A stretch of DNA of 32,139 nt from a bacterium (GTDB lineage: Bacteria; Patescibacteriota; Minisyncoccia; JAHIHE01; DAOWLE01): assembly GCA_030643545.1 (NCBI GenBank), contig DAOWLE010000001.1, positions 1-32,139 on the forward strand. The letters are read 5' to 3'. Shown piece after piece: positions 7,948-16,802 of this stretch (its first letter is position 1; every line of letters begins with the position of its first letter). Made by a program: the position numbers and the translations under genes. Below the pieces are notes generated by a model. The model saw only the letters and a list, made by a program, of their open reading frames with translations, had not been told where the DNA came from and ran no database searches.

Positions 7948-9426
7948 TTACAGCGGTTTTGAAAATTTCTTTTCAATTTTTTCCCGATGAATTGCATTGT
8001 AAGAACAAAAAGGAATAATCTTGCAGTCAGGAGTGACATAATGAATCCCGCATCGCTTGACTCTTTCCAAATCAAAATTATAAGTGTCCTGAAAATGCAT
8101 TGTCCCGATAAAAAGAGATCTGCGATGAAATTCCGCCAAAGTTTCTTTTGACCCTTTTTTGAATATGTTGGTTATTAATTTTACCAGATCCAAACCTTTT
8201 GGCCCTTTTTTAGAATCAATAAATTTCGGCAGAGTTTTAATTATTTTGCCGCTCATCATTAATTTTTTAATTCTTGGAAAAAGAGATTTATCAAGTTTTT
8301 TGGCGGTATTTTCAACAAATTCAAAAAATTTGTCCGCGTCAACAAATTTAGTTATCGGAATAAATTTTCCCTTCTCAACAAAAAGATAAGTCGCCGCTCC
8401 GCAATGCGGATGAATGGTGAATTTCACTTGCTCTTTTCTTTTCCATGATTCAATAAGATGAGAAATAGGCAGAACGCAATTAGTCGGATAAAAATCATCT
8501 TTTGAAACTTGCCCGTCTGTCTGTTCACCAAGAAGCCGAAAAATATCAGGAATAGTAATTCTCATTTTTCTAAGTTCGTCAATTTCAACTCTTCCGGAAA
8601 AAGATATCGGCTGAAAATTAACTCCCCTGACCACATCCAAATTTTTAGCGGCAAATTTTACAATTTCTCCGATTTGATCGTCATTCGTTCCCCGGGCGAT
8701 TGTCGGAACTAAAATTACGCTGGTTAATCCGGCTTTGCGGCAATTTTCAATCGCTTTTAATTTATTCGGCAAAGCATTATATCCCCTAATTTTTTCATAA
8801 ATATCTTCCCTTAAACCGTCAAACTGCAAATAAATCGTATTAAGCCCGGCTTTTCTTAATTCCCGGCAAAATTTCAAATCGTGCGCCAACCTTTTTCCAT
8901 TGGTGGCAATCTGAACCTGGACAAATCCAAGTTTTCTCGCCATTTTGATGATTTCCGGCAGATTATTTCTTGTCGTCGGCTCGCCTCCGGAAAATTGGAC
9001 TGCCGGGCAGGAAACCGGTTTTTCCGCCCGCAATGTTTTTAACATTTTGTAAATTTGTTCGTCAGTCGGCTCATAAAGATAGCCGGCTGCCGCAGAATTG
9101 GCAAAACAAATCGGACAGCGTTGATCACAGCGATTTGTCAAATCCAAATTCGCCAAAATTGTTGTTGTTTTATGATTCGGGCACAATCCGCAATCAAAAG
9201 GGCAACCTTTTTCTTCTTTTGTGTTTGGATTTTCCACCCCGTTGCCGTCAGACGGAAATTTTTCAAATCTTTCATACGCTTCCACATCAGACCAATAAGT
9301 GTCAAAAAATTCCCCGTGTTCGGGACAGGTTTTTTGATAAAGAACTTTGCCGTCTTTTTCAATAATTTCAGCGTCAATAACTTTTAAGCACTCCGGACAT
9401 AGAGATTTCGTTTTTTTTGTTTGCAT
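7948..9426 (-). CDS. Radical SAM protein, COG1964 / MJ0619 (tetraether lipid synthase)-like
   Basis: LCPECLKVIDAEIIEKDGKVLYQKTCPEHGEFFDTYWSD; CPFDCGLCPNHKTTTILANLDLTNRCDQRCPICFANSAAAG with CX3CX2C; FSGGEPTTRNNLPEII. Family from recalled motif pattern. Confidence 0.85.
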   Translation of the reverse strand: MQTKKTKSLCPECLKVIDAEIIEKDGKVLYQKTCPEHGEFFDTYWSDVEAYERFEKFPSDGNGVENPNTKEEKGCPFDCGLCPNHKTTTILANLDLTNRCDQRCPICFANSAAAGYLYEPTDEQIYKMLKTLRAEKPVSCPAVQFSGGEPTTRNNLPEIIKMARKLGFVQVQIATNGKRLAHDLKFCRELRKAGLNTIYLQFDGLREDIYEKIRGYNALPNKLKAIENCRKAGLTSVILVPTIARGTNDDQIGEIVKFAAKNLDVVRGVNFQPISFSGRVEIDELRKMRITIPDIFRLLGEQTDGQVSKDDFYPTNCVLPISHLIESWKRKEQVKFTIHPHCGAATYLFVEKGKFIPITKFVDADKFFEFVENTAKKLDKSLFPRIKKLMMSGKIIKTLPKFIDSKKGPKGLDLVKLITNIFKKGSKETLAEFHRRSLFIGTMHFQDTYNFDLERVKRCGIHYVTPDCKIIPFCSYNAIHREKIEKKFSKPL

Positions 9427-9458
9427 AGATTTTACTAAATATTTTAAGAATTAAGTAT

Positions 9459-9974
9459 TTATTTTTCGGATTCATATTTTTCAAATCCGATTTTTAACCA
9501 AGGCGCATATTTTTCCGGGTTTGTCCTTAAGTCATTTTTAAAACTTTCAATATTCATCCACTGGCACTCAGAAATTTCTTCAGGATTTGGAGAAATTTTA
9601 CCGGAAATATTAACTTTTAAAACAGCGCAAATTTCATTTTCTGAACCAATATCTTTGTATGGAATTTGATAATGAAATTTAAATAAATATTTTACATCTT
9701 CGGCTTTTATTCCAAGCTCTTCAATCATTCTTCGCTCGGTCGCCTGCTCTTGCGATTCCCCTTTTTTTGGATGGGAAGCGATTGAACCGTCCCAAAAATC
9801 AGGCCATAATTTTTTTAATTTGCTTCGCTTAGTTAAAAGCAATTGCCCTTTTTCGTTAAAAACCATCGCCAAAAACGCCCGATGCAGAATTCCATTTCCC
9901 AAATGCGCTTCTTCTTTTGGAATTTCTCCAATTATATCATCATTTTTATCTACTTGTAAAATTAAGTCCTGCAT
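9459..9974 (-). CDS. Nudix protein resembling type-1 isopentenyl-diphosphate isomerase, catalytic Cys replaced
   Basis: Co-linear with E. coli Idi as recalled: LHRAF, GQLLLTKRS..KKLWPDFWDGSIASHPKKGES, RRMIEELGI, SENEICAVL, ECQW; WTNSVCGHP equivalent is WDGSIASHP. Confidence 0.85.
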   Translation of the reverse strand: MQDLILQVDKNDDIIGEIPKEEAHLGNGILHRAFLAMVFNEKGQLLLTKRSKLKKLWPDFWDGSIASHPKKGESQEQATERRMIEELGIKAEDVKYLFKFHYQIPYKDIGSENEICAVLKVNISGKISPNPEEISECQWMNIESFKNDLRTNPEKYAPWLKIGFEKYESEK

Positions 9975-9986
9975 AATTTTATTTTT

Positions 9987-10811
9987 TTAAAATTTAACCA
10001 AAGCGCCTAACAATTGACTGACTATCTTTTTTCTAATTTTCATTTGATAACAGTGATACAAAGGAAGCCAGCATAATAATAAAATGAATAACCAATATAA
10101 ATATTGCCCGACACTAAAATATTTTATCATTATTCCAAAACATAAAAGAGTAATTGCAAAAAATGAAATTAAACTAAGATAACTCATTTTTTTGCCGATT
10201 TTTATAACTGTCGTATTAGTATTTCCTAAATCGTCCTGATAATCAACTATCTGATGAATTAAAAGTTCGTTAGCTGTTATAAAAGTAAATAAAATTCCAA
10301 TTAGAATTGATAGCAAGTTAAAACTCCCTCCAGCTAAAGTTACTCCGGCTAAAAACGGAAAAAAACCGAACATAAATCCGTGAGTAGTTATATCTAAAAA
10401 AGATTTTTCTTTTAACCGAAGATATTTTACTGAGTAAAAAGTAGAAGCGAGAATACTTAATAAAACAAAAACAAATCCTAAAAAATTTATTTGCAGCGCC
10501 AAGGCGATTGGAACTATTAATAAAATCCCCAGAAATATTAAAGTTCCTTTTTTTGTGATTAAACCTTGAGCCAAAGGATTTTTATTTGACTGGACTTTCC
10601 CTTGATGTTTTTTATCAATTTCCACATCAAAATAATTGTTTATCACAAAACTATATCCAGTAACGCAAAAATAAATTATGGCGATAATAAGAAAATTTTT
10701 CAGAGAAGCGTTTGCCAGAAAAGCTCCAATAAGCGGAATCCAAAAATAGGATTTTATCCAGTCCTTAATTCTTAACATTTTAAAATAATAATATAGTTTT
10801 TTCATTTTCAT
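9987..10811 (-). CDS. UbiA-family prenyltransferase
   Basis: Polytopic; NNYFDVEIDKKHQ (NxxxDxxxD) and KSFLDITTHGF second motif. Confidence 0.85.
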   Translation of the reverse strand: MKMKKLYYYFKMLRIKDWIKSYFWIPLIGAFLANASLKNFLIIAIIYFCVTGYSFVINNYFDVEIDKKHQGKVQSNKNPLAQGLITKKGTLIFLGILLIVPIALALQINFLGFVFVLLSILASTFYSVKYLRLKEKSFLDITTHGFMFGFFPFLAGVTLAGGSFNLLSILIGILFTFITANELLIHQIVDYQDDLGNTNTTVIKIGKKMSYLSLISFFAITLLCFGIMIKYFSVGQYLYWLFILLLCWLPLYHCYQMKIRKKIVSQLLGALVKF

Positions 10812-12013
10812 TTTTGTTTAAAAATATCTTGGAATAAAATTGAGCTTTCTTTTAATTTATTTTCTTTCTCTTTTTGGCTAATTACTTTTTCATAAAGAGA
10901 AAGCATTTTTCTTGTTGAATTCTCAATGGAAAAATATTTTGCCCTAATTTTCGCTTTTTCTGACATTCTTTTTCTTAAATTTTCGTTATCAATAATTTTC
11001 AAAGCTTTTTGGCTGAAATCGTCAATATCATCAGAAGCCAAAAAACCATTTTCTCCATTTGTAATAACATCTTCTGATCCAATTGCTTTTATGGCGACGA
11101 TTGGAAGTCCGCTTGCCATTGCTTCGGTAAAAATTGTCGGCTGAACTTCTGAAAAAGAAGAAAAAAGAAAGATGTCGCTTGCGTTATAGAAAGATGGAAT
11201 TCTCTGATAAGAAATTTTATCAGTAAAAATAATTTTTCCTTTTAATCCTAATCTAAAACTTTGTTTTTCTAAATTTTCTTTTTCCGGACCATCTCCGACA
11301 ATCATAAAATAAACATTTTTCCTTTTCTTGATTATTTTCTGAAAAACTTTCAGAAGGAAATCAAGATTTTTTTCTTCTGACAAACGGCAAACCGTTAAAA
11401 GTAAAATTGCATCATCTTTTATATTATATTTTTCTCTTATTTTTTCTTCATCGTCGGTTTTTTTAAATTTATTTATATCAATTCCAGAAGGAATAATGTA
11501 TACTGGTTTTTTAGCGCCATATTCTAAAATTAAATCTTTAATGCTTTTGCTCGGAGCAATCACTGCATTACAGGAATTAGCGTAAAGAGTAGAAAGCGTT
11601 TTGGCAAGCGGCTTGCTTAATTCTTCCGGCAAAGGCGCGTAATGGACATAAAGATTATAACGAGTATGATAAGTAAAAATAAGAGGAAGTTTTAATTTTT
11701 TTGCGTAATACCAGGCAATTTGTCCGGAAAGAAAAAAATGGTGGCTGTGAATAATATCTAAATTTATTCTTTTAATCGCTCTTCCGATTTTTGGAGAAGA
11801 AATTAAAGGCAAAGGATAAGAAATTTTATAATTTAAATCTATTGACTTGAATCTGAAAACATTGGGATTCTTGTCATAATAGCCGGAATGTTTGGCGGCA
11901 AAAATATAAACATTATGGCCTTGTTTTTCCAATTCTTCGCGGTAATTCTCAATCACTGTGGTTACTCCGCTAACCGCCGGCAGATATGTATTTGTAAAAA
12001 ATCCAATGTTCAT
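10808..12013 (-). CDS. GT4-family glycosyltransferase
   Basis: MNIGFFTNTYLPAVSGVTTVIENYREELEKQGHNVYIF, PSGIDINKF, VCRLSEEKNLDFLLKVF, FSSFSEVQPTIFTEAMASGLPIVA; overlaps the UbiA ORF by 4 nt. Confidence 0.92.
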   Translation of the reverse strand: MNIGFFTNTYLPAVSGVTTVIENYREELEKQGHNVYIFAAKHSGYYDKNPNVFRFKSIDLNYKISYPLPLISSPKIGRAIKRINLDIIHSHHFFLSGQIAWYYAKKLKLPLIFTYHTRYNLYVHYAPLPEELSKPLAKTLSTLYANSCNAVIAPSKSIKDLILEYGAKKPVYIIPSGIDINKFKKTDDEEKIREKYNIKDDAILLLTVCRLSEEKNLDFLLKVFQKIIKKRKNVYFMIVGDGPEKENLEKQSFRLGLKGKIIFTDKISYQRIPSFYNASDIFLFSSFSEVQPTIFTEAMASGLPIVAIKAIGSEDVITNGENGFLASDDIDDFSQKALKIIDNENLRKRMSEKAKIRAKYFSIENSTRKMLSLYEKVISQKEKENKLKESSILFQDIFKQK

Positions 12014-12054
12014 ATTTTATAATTTCCAATATTTCAAGTATGTCAAGAGGGGTA

Positions 12055-12083
12055 TTGACAAAAACTAAAATTTATGATATTAT
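12055..12083 (+). promoter_or_regulatory. Consensus-like sigma70 promoter upstream of structured leader and metallophosphatase
   Basis: TTGACA (12055-12060), 17-nt spacer, TATTAT (12078-12083). Confidence 0.75.
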
Positions 12084-12151
12084 GTAGAATAAAAAACAAA
12101 AATAGATAAAAAAACAATCAACAAAGCACTTTAAAAATTAGCACTTAATTC

Positions 12152-12336
12152 ACCTTGTTAAATCTTTTGCTAAAAGCAAAAGAAAATCTTTGATTTTATT
12201 TAACGGGGTTCACCCTATTAAATTTGCTTCGCAACTATTTAACAGGGTAAAGAGAAGGAAGAAACTTTTCGGATGGTTAAATTGTCTGACAGAAATTTAA
12301 AAATAATTACTGTTAGATAATTTAGCCGTCCGAAAA
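12152..12336 (+). promoter_or_regulatory. Structured leader or ncRNA candidate: four-arm repeat set plus 27-bp stem
   Basis: Arms ACCTTGTTAAAT (12152-12163), ATTTAACGGGGT (12198-12209), ACCCTATTAAAT (12212-12223), ATTTAACAGGGT (12237-12248); stem 12266-12292 with 12310-12336, all 27 positions pair including 4 G-U. Confidence 0.6.
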
Positions 12337-12352
12337 ATCGAATGGCTTAGGA

Positions 12353-13378
12353 GTGATAAAATTGAAAGAATATTTTTGTTTTGGGGATGCTCACTGCGCT
12401 ATAGAAAAAAGCGAAGTGAGCGATGAAAGGTTTTATCCTATGCATGTAGCAGGACTACCAGAAGAGGAAAAGGAAGATTATCTTAAATTTTTTGACGAAT
12501 TGACACAAAAAGCTTTTCAAAAACTTCTTGAACAAGCCCAGCAACTTCAACGACAAAAATCATTTGATTCTATGATTGATTTCGGAGACAACATTGCTGG
12601 AGGAGCAAACCAAGAAGGAATTAAAAGTGAAAAAGCTAAACGAGAACTGCGAAAATACTACGAATTGATTGCCAATGCTTTGCCAAAAATTCCAATATCG
12701 TTTCTTCGAAGCGGACATGTCATGGGATACAATGATCAAATTACCGAAATACAAGGACAAAAAGGCGGCAAAATGAGCATAGAAAGTTTCAATGCGGCAA
12801 AAGAATTAATCGGCAAACCATGGTTCAGTGAAAAAGTAGAAGAATTTATGCTTCTGTTTTTAGATTCGGAAACAACCAGAGAGTCAAAAAATTTCAGTAA
12901 TCCGGAACAAGATTTTTTTATTGAAAAGGCGAAAGAGCAAGAGAAATTTATTCAGGAATGTTTAGAAAACGCAAGTAGAAACAATAATAAAATAATTCTG
13001 TTCATTCACGATCCGATGCAACTCAAAGAGCTTCAAAAAACTCTAAGACCATACAAAGAAAACATTGTTCTAATCCTTGCCGGACATATACATTCGCCTG
13101 CAATTTGGAAAATTTACTGTCTTTTTTCAAAGATAGTAAAAACTTTCAAAATCAGAATACCAAAGATATTACAGAGAACGCCAAAGCAACAAGCCATACA
13201 ATCGTTAATACAAGAAATGGCAGATATGCAAGAAACAATCCGGTCATTTAACATAGAAATCATTCCGGCAATATGGGGACAAGTTGGACTTCCACAGCAA
13301 ATAATTCTTGGCCGCGGTGGATACGCCATACTGACGCTCAATAACGATCAGTTTTCTTTGACTCACTACAAGCTCTAA
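12353..13378 (+). CDS. Calcineurin-like metallophosphoesterase
   Basis: FCFGDAH, MIDFGDNIAGG, IILFIHDP, LILAGHIHSP. ORF starts at GTG 12353; TTG at 12362 has better spacing from AGGAG and may be the true start. Confidence 0.75.
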   Translation: MIKLKEYFCFGDAHCAIEKSEVSDERFYPMHVAGLPEEEKEDYLKFFDELTQKAFQKLLEQAQQLQRQKSFDSMIDFGDNIAGGANQEGIKSEKAKRELRKYYELIANALPKIPISFLRSGHVMGYNDQITEIQGQKGGKMSIESFNAAKELIGKPWFSEKVEEFMLLFLDSETTRESKNFSNPEQDFFIEKAKEQEKFIQECLENASRNNNKIILFIHDPMQLKELQKTLRPYKENIVLILAGHIHSPAIWKIYCLFSKIVKTFKIRIPKILQRTPKQQAIQSLIQEMADMQETIRSFNIEIIPAIWGQVGLPQQIILGRGGYAILTLNNDQFSLTHYKL

Positions 13379-13462
13379 AAAAAATCTTCCTTCTCTATTT
13401 TTTTTAATAAATTACGAATTGTTTAAAGCCGATCGGCGATTTACAAAAGCATTAAAATTTTG

Positions 13463-14062
13463 TTATCTTTTTAAAAACAACAATTTCATAATTTCATTAA
13501 CTGATTTTTTGGGACTAAATTTTTTATTTTTAACAAAATCTTTCTGAACAATCGTCGTGTCCATCAAGCCGATAACAAAACGAGCAATCACCTTGCTGGA
13601 AAGATTGCTCAAAAGTTTTTTCTTTTTTTGCCCTTCTTTAATTAAATCCTCAAATTTTTTAATAATTTGCCATTGTAATTTTTGGGTAAATTTTATTGTT
13701 GTTTTATCCAACCGCGATATTTTCTGGATTGTCTCCTGAATAGGATTTTTTTCATTCAAGGAAAATTCCAAATAAGCCATCAATGTCTGATGGAATTTTT
13801 TTTCAAAAGTTGTTTTTAACCCGATTGGCTTTTTTAATTTTTCCAAAAGCGCCTCAAATGACTCCTGCATTACTTCAAGATAAATTTCTTTCTTGTTTTT
13901 AAAATGATAATAGAGCGCTGCTTTTGTAATTTTAACTTCCTTGGCAATTTCGCTCATTGAAACCGATGAATAGCCATAATCAGAAAAAAGCTTCTTGGCC
14001 GATTCAAGAATTTTTTCTTTAGTATTAAATCCACTTGAGATAGTTTCTTGTTTATTTATCAT
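13463..14062 (-). CDS. TetR/AcrR family transcriptional regulator
   Basis: TKEKILESAKKLFSDYGYSSVSMSEIAKEVKITKAALYYHFKNKKEIYLEVM; start chosen at MINKQETI. Confidence 0.93.
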   Translation of the reverse strand: MINKQETISSGFNTKEKILESAKKLFSDYGYSSVSMSEIAKEVKITKAALYYHFKNKKEIYLEVMQESFEALLEKLKKPIGLKTTFEKKFHQTLMAYLEFSLNEKNPIQETIQKISRLDKTTIKFTQKLQWQIIKKFEDLIKEGQKKKKLLSNLSSKVIARFVIGLMDTTIVQKDFVKNKKFSPKKSVNEIMKLLFLKR

Positions 14063-14070
14063 TTTTTTTT

Positions 14071-14082
14071 GACCGTTCGGTA
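14071..14082. promoter_or_regulatory. Candidate TetR-type operator palindrome
   Basis: ACCGTTCGGT (14072-14081), just upstream of the TetR ATG and next to -10-like TATTAT/TATACT on the minus strand. Confidence 0.5.
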
Positions 14083-14097
14083 AGTATAATATAATTA

Positions 14098-14131
14098 TAA
14101 ATCCCTTTGACAAATTAGTCAAAGGGATTTA
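14098..14131. terminator. Hairpin between tRNA-Leu and TetR gene, possible terminator
   Basis: AAATCCCTTTGAC-aaatta-GTCAAAGGGATTT; no strong T-run on the minus strand. Confidence 0.45.
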
Positions 14132-14148
14132 TCCACAGGAAATTTTTG

Positions 14149-14232
14149 TGCCGCGGGAGGGACTCGAACCCTCATGCTTTCTCAAACATTGGATTTTAAG
14201 TCCAACGCGTATACCAATTCCGCCACCGCGGC
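14149..14232 (-). tRNA. tRNA-Leu (anticodon UAA), CCA not encoded
   Basis: Minus strand GCCGCGGTGGCGGAATTGGTATACGCGTTGGACTTAAAATCCAATGTTTGAGAAAGCATGAGGGTTCGAGTCCCTCCCGCGGCA: 7-bp acceptor, T-loop GGTTCGAGTCC, loop CTTAAAA, long variable arm. Confidence 0.95.
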
Positions 14233-14256
14233 AATATATTAACTTTGAGTTTTGAA

Positions 14257-15729
14257 TTATATCTTCTGCACTTTTATTAAATTCATATTTTCCTGAACGC
14301 TCACCGGCTGGCCAGTAACAATAACAATTTTGTCTCCGGAATTAACAATTTTTTTGTCCTGGACAAAATTAACCGCTCTGCTAATCAATTCGTCTAAAGT
14401 TCCGCATTCAGGCATAATATAAGAACGGACTCCCCAGATTAAAGACATCTGCCGATAAACTTCCGGATGATTGGTCATTACAATAAGTTTTTCCTCAAAC
14501 CGATGCCGTGCAATCATTCGCGCGGTAAAACCGGATAAAGTCGCGGCTAAAATCGCTTTTGCTTTAATATTTTTAGCTAAATAATAAGCCGACTTTGATA
14601 AAGCGTTAGGAATTGAAATTTCGCTGTCAAGAAAATTTTTATCAGCCAGATTATCATAAGGAGAAATTTCCGTTTCTTTAATTATTTTAGCCATTATTTC
14701 CACAGATTTCAAAGGGTATTGCCCAAAAGCGGTTTCGCCGGAAAGCATTACCGCGTCAGTATGGTCAACAACCGCGTTGGCGACATCGCTCACTTCGGCT
14801 CGAGTCGGCCGAGGAAAACGAATCATTGAATTCAGCATTTGAGTGGCGACAATAACCGGCTTGGCTTTTTGAAGGCATTTGCCGATAATTTCTTTTTGAA
14901 TTAAAGGAACTTTTTCCTGAGATATTTCTACGCCCAAATCTCCTCTGGCAATCATTATTCCGTCAGCGGTTTCTAAAATTTTATCAAAGTTTTTTATCGC
15001 TTCTTGAGTTTCTATTTTAGCAATGATTAAAGGAAAACTTATTCGCTGATCTTTCTTTGAAGATTGTCCGATACTTTTTTGGGAAAATTCTGAATAATAT
15101 TTGTGGATTAAATTTTTTGTTTCTAAAATATCTTTTGCTTCCCCGACAAATGACAAAGCGACAAAATCAACTCCCTGTGATATTCCGAACTGAAGATCCT
15201 TTTTGTCTTTATCGGTGATTACGGAAATTTGCGTCGCGACTCCGGGAAAATTTATTCCGGCTTGAGAGCTAATAATGCCTTTATTTAAAACTTCGCATTC
15301 AACGCCGTTTTCCTTTTTTTCTAAAACTTTCAGTTGAATCATTCCGTCAGCAATAAGAATAAAATTATTTTTTTTAAGATTTCGGGCAAAATCTCCATAA
15401 GAAACCGGAATTTTTTTCAATTTATTTTCATCTTTTTTAAAATCGTCCTCTGGAACCAAAAAAACTTTTTCGTTTTTTTTAACTTCTAAGTTTTCTTTCA
15501 AATCGCCAATTCTAATTCTCGGGCCCTGCAGATCCTGAATAATCGCGATTGGCTCGTCAAGCTTTTTGGAAACTTGGCGGATATTTTTAATAATTTCCTG
15601 ATGCGACTTGTGCGTTCCGTGCGAAAAATTAAGCCGGGCAACATTCATTCCTGCTTTAATCATTTTTTCTAAAATATCTTTAGAACCGCTTACCGGCCCG
15701 ATTGTCGCAACTATTTTTGTTTGTTTCAT
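14257..15729 (-). CDS. pyk: Pyruvate kinase
   Basis: MKQTKIVATIGPVSGSKDILEKMIKAGMNVARLNFSHGTHKSH, IMIARGDLGVEI, KPVIVATQMLNSMIRFPRPTRAEVSDVANAVVDHTDAVMLSGETAFGQYP. Confidence 0.98.
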   Translation of the reverse strand: MKQTKIVATIGPVSGSKDILEKMIKAGMNVARLNFSHGTHKSHQEIIKNIRQVSKKLDEPIAIIQDLQGPRIRIGDLKENLEVKKNEKVFLVPEDDFKKDENKLKKIPVSYGDFARNLKKNNFILIADGMIQLKVLEKKENGVECEVLNKGIISSQAGINFPGVATQISVITDKDKKDLQFGISQGVDFVALSFVGEAKDILETKNLIHKYYSEFSQKSIGQSSKKDQRISFPLIIAKIETQEAIKNFDKILETADGIMIARGDLGVEISQEKVPLIQKEIIGKCLQKAKPVIVATQMLNSMIRFPRPTRAEVSDVANAVVDHTDAVMLSGETAFGQYPLKSVEIMAKIIKETEISPYDNLADKNFLDSEISIPNALSKSAYYLAKNIKAKAILAATLSGFTARMIARHRFEEKLIVMTNHPEVYRQMSLIWGVRSYIMPECGTLDELISRAVNFVQDKKIVNSGDKIVIVTGQPVSVQENMNLIKVQKI

Positions 15730-15756
15730 AAATTTTTTCCTGTCATTTATAAAAAA

Positions 15757-16398
15757 TTAAATTATTTTTTTCTCCACCAAAAAATTCTTAACAATTTCAA
15801 AAATTTTCTGATGGCCTTCTGAATTCGGATGCACGCCGTCTTCTAATAATTTTTTGTAATCCATTTTTATCCAATTTTCAAAGATTTCAATAAAGTGAAC
15901 ATCGCTTTCTTCACAAACTGATTTTATAATTTGATCGTATTCTTGGATATTTTTATTTTTAGGGGATTTATCTGTATCCCATGGCATTGGATTTACTTTT
16001 ATTTCCTCTACTGGAGTTAATCCGACAAAAACGATTTTTAAAGAAAGTTTTCGGGCAATTTCTATAAATTTTTTGATATTTTCTTTGGTTCTTTCGGATT
16101 GAACCCAGAAGGTATTCTTGCTATGCACAAAATCAGAATCATTTGCCCCGATTGCAAAAATCATTATTGTTTCTTCTTTCCCTTCTCTTAATCTTTGTTT
16201 AATTTCAAATTCAAATCTTTCTAATAAATCCTCGGTTGTATTCCCTGAAATACTGAGATTATAAACCGAACAATAAAAATTACTTGGATTTGATAAATAT
16301 TTTTCAACAAAAAATCGGTTTAATCGTTGAACCCAGCCGCCTTGTTTATCCCAAGCCCCATGCGCAATACTGTCTCCAAAAACGCAAATCCTTGCCAT
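15757..16398 (-). CDS. SGNH/GDSL-type hydrolase
   Basis: ICVFGDSIAHGAWDKQGGW, SISGNTTEDLLERF, IFAIGANDSDF, LEDGVHPNSEGHQKI. Confidence 0.9.
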   Translation of the reverse strand: MARICVFGDSIAHGAWDKQGGWVQRLNRFFVEKYLSNPSNFYCSVYNLSISGNTTEDLLERFEFEIKQRLREGKEETIMIFAIGANDSDFVHSKNTFWVQSERTKENIKKFIEIARKLSLKIVFVGLTPVEEIKVNPMPWDTDKSPKNKNIQEYDQIIKSVCEESDVHFIEIFENWIKMDYKKLLEDGVHPNSEGHQKIFEIVKNFLVEKKII

Positions 16399-16439
16399 AA
16401 ATTTTTAGTTAGAATAAATTATATTTTTATTAAAAAATT

Positions 16440-16802
16440 TTATAAAACATTTCCATCTTTATCAACAATTTTCGCCTGTTCAGGATACCATGCTGGATTT
16501 TCAGCAGTAATATATTCAAAACCATAACCCTCTGCGGCAAATTTAGTTCCTTTGGGAACATCAATGCAGTCGCCTTCACTTACTTCAAAGACATCATCAC
16601 CGCAAAATATTTTTCCTTTTCCTTTTACCACTAATACCATAGAATGAATTTCGGTTTCAGATAAAAATTCTCCTTGATTTTCCGGAGTTCTGCCATTTAA
16701 AATCATGTGATTAATTTCTAACTGTTTGTCTTCAGCAGTATATTTTCTGATAATTTTACTTCTTTTATTAACAATTTTCGCCTCGTCTTTTTTGATTAAC
16801 AT
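16440..16802 (-). CDS. Cupin-domain protein
   Basis: SMVLVVKGKGKIFCGDDVFEVSEGDCIDVPKGTKFAAEGYGFEYITAENPAW. Confidence 0.75.
   Translation of the reverse strand: MLIKKDEAKIVNKRSKIIRKYTAEDKQLEINHMILNGRTPENQGEFLSETEIHSMVLVVKGKGKIFCGDDVFEVSEGDCIDVPKGTKFAAEGYGFEYITAENPAWYPEQAKIVDKDGNVL

Noticed and set aside
8970-9387. Plus-strand ORFs of 131 and 110 aa antisense to the radical SAM gene
   Set aside because: Overlap a well-supported conserved gene on the opposite strand; no recognisable family and no start signal.
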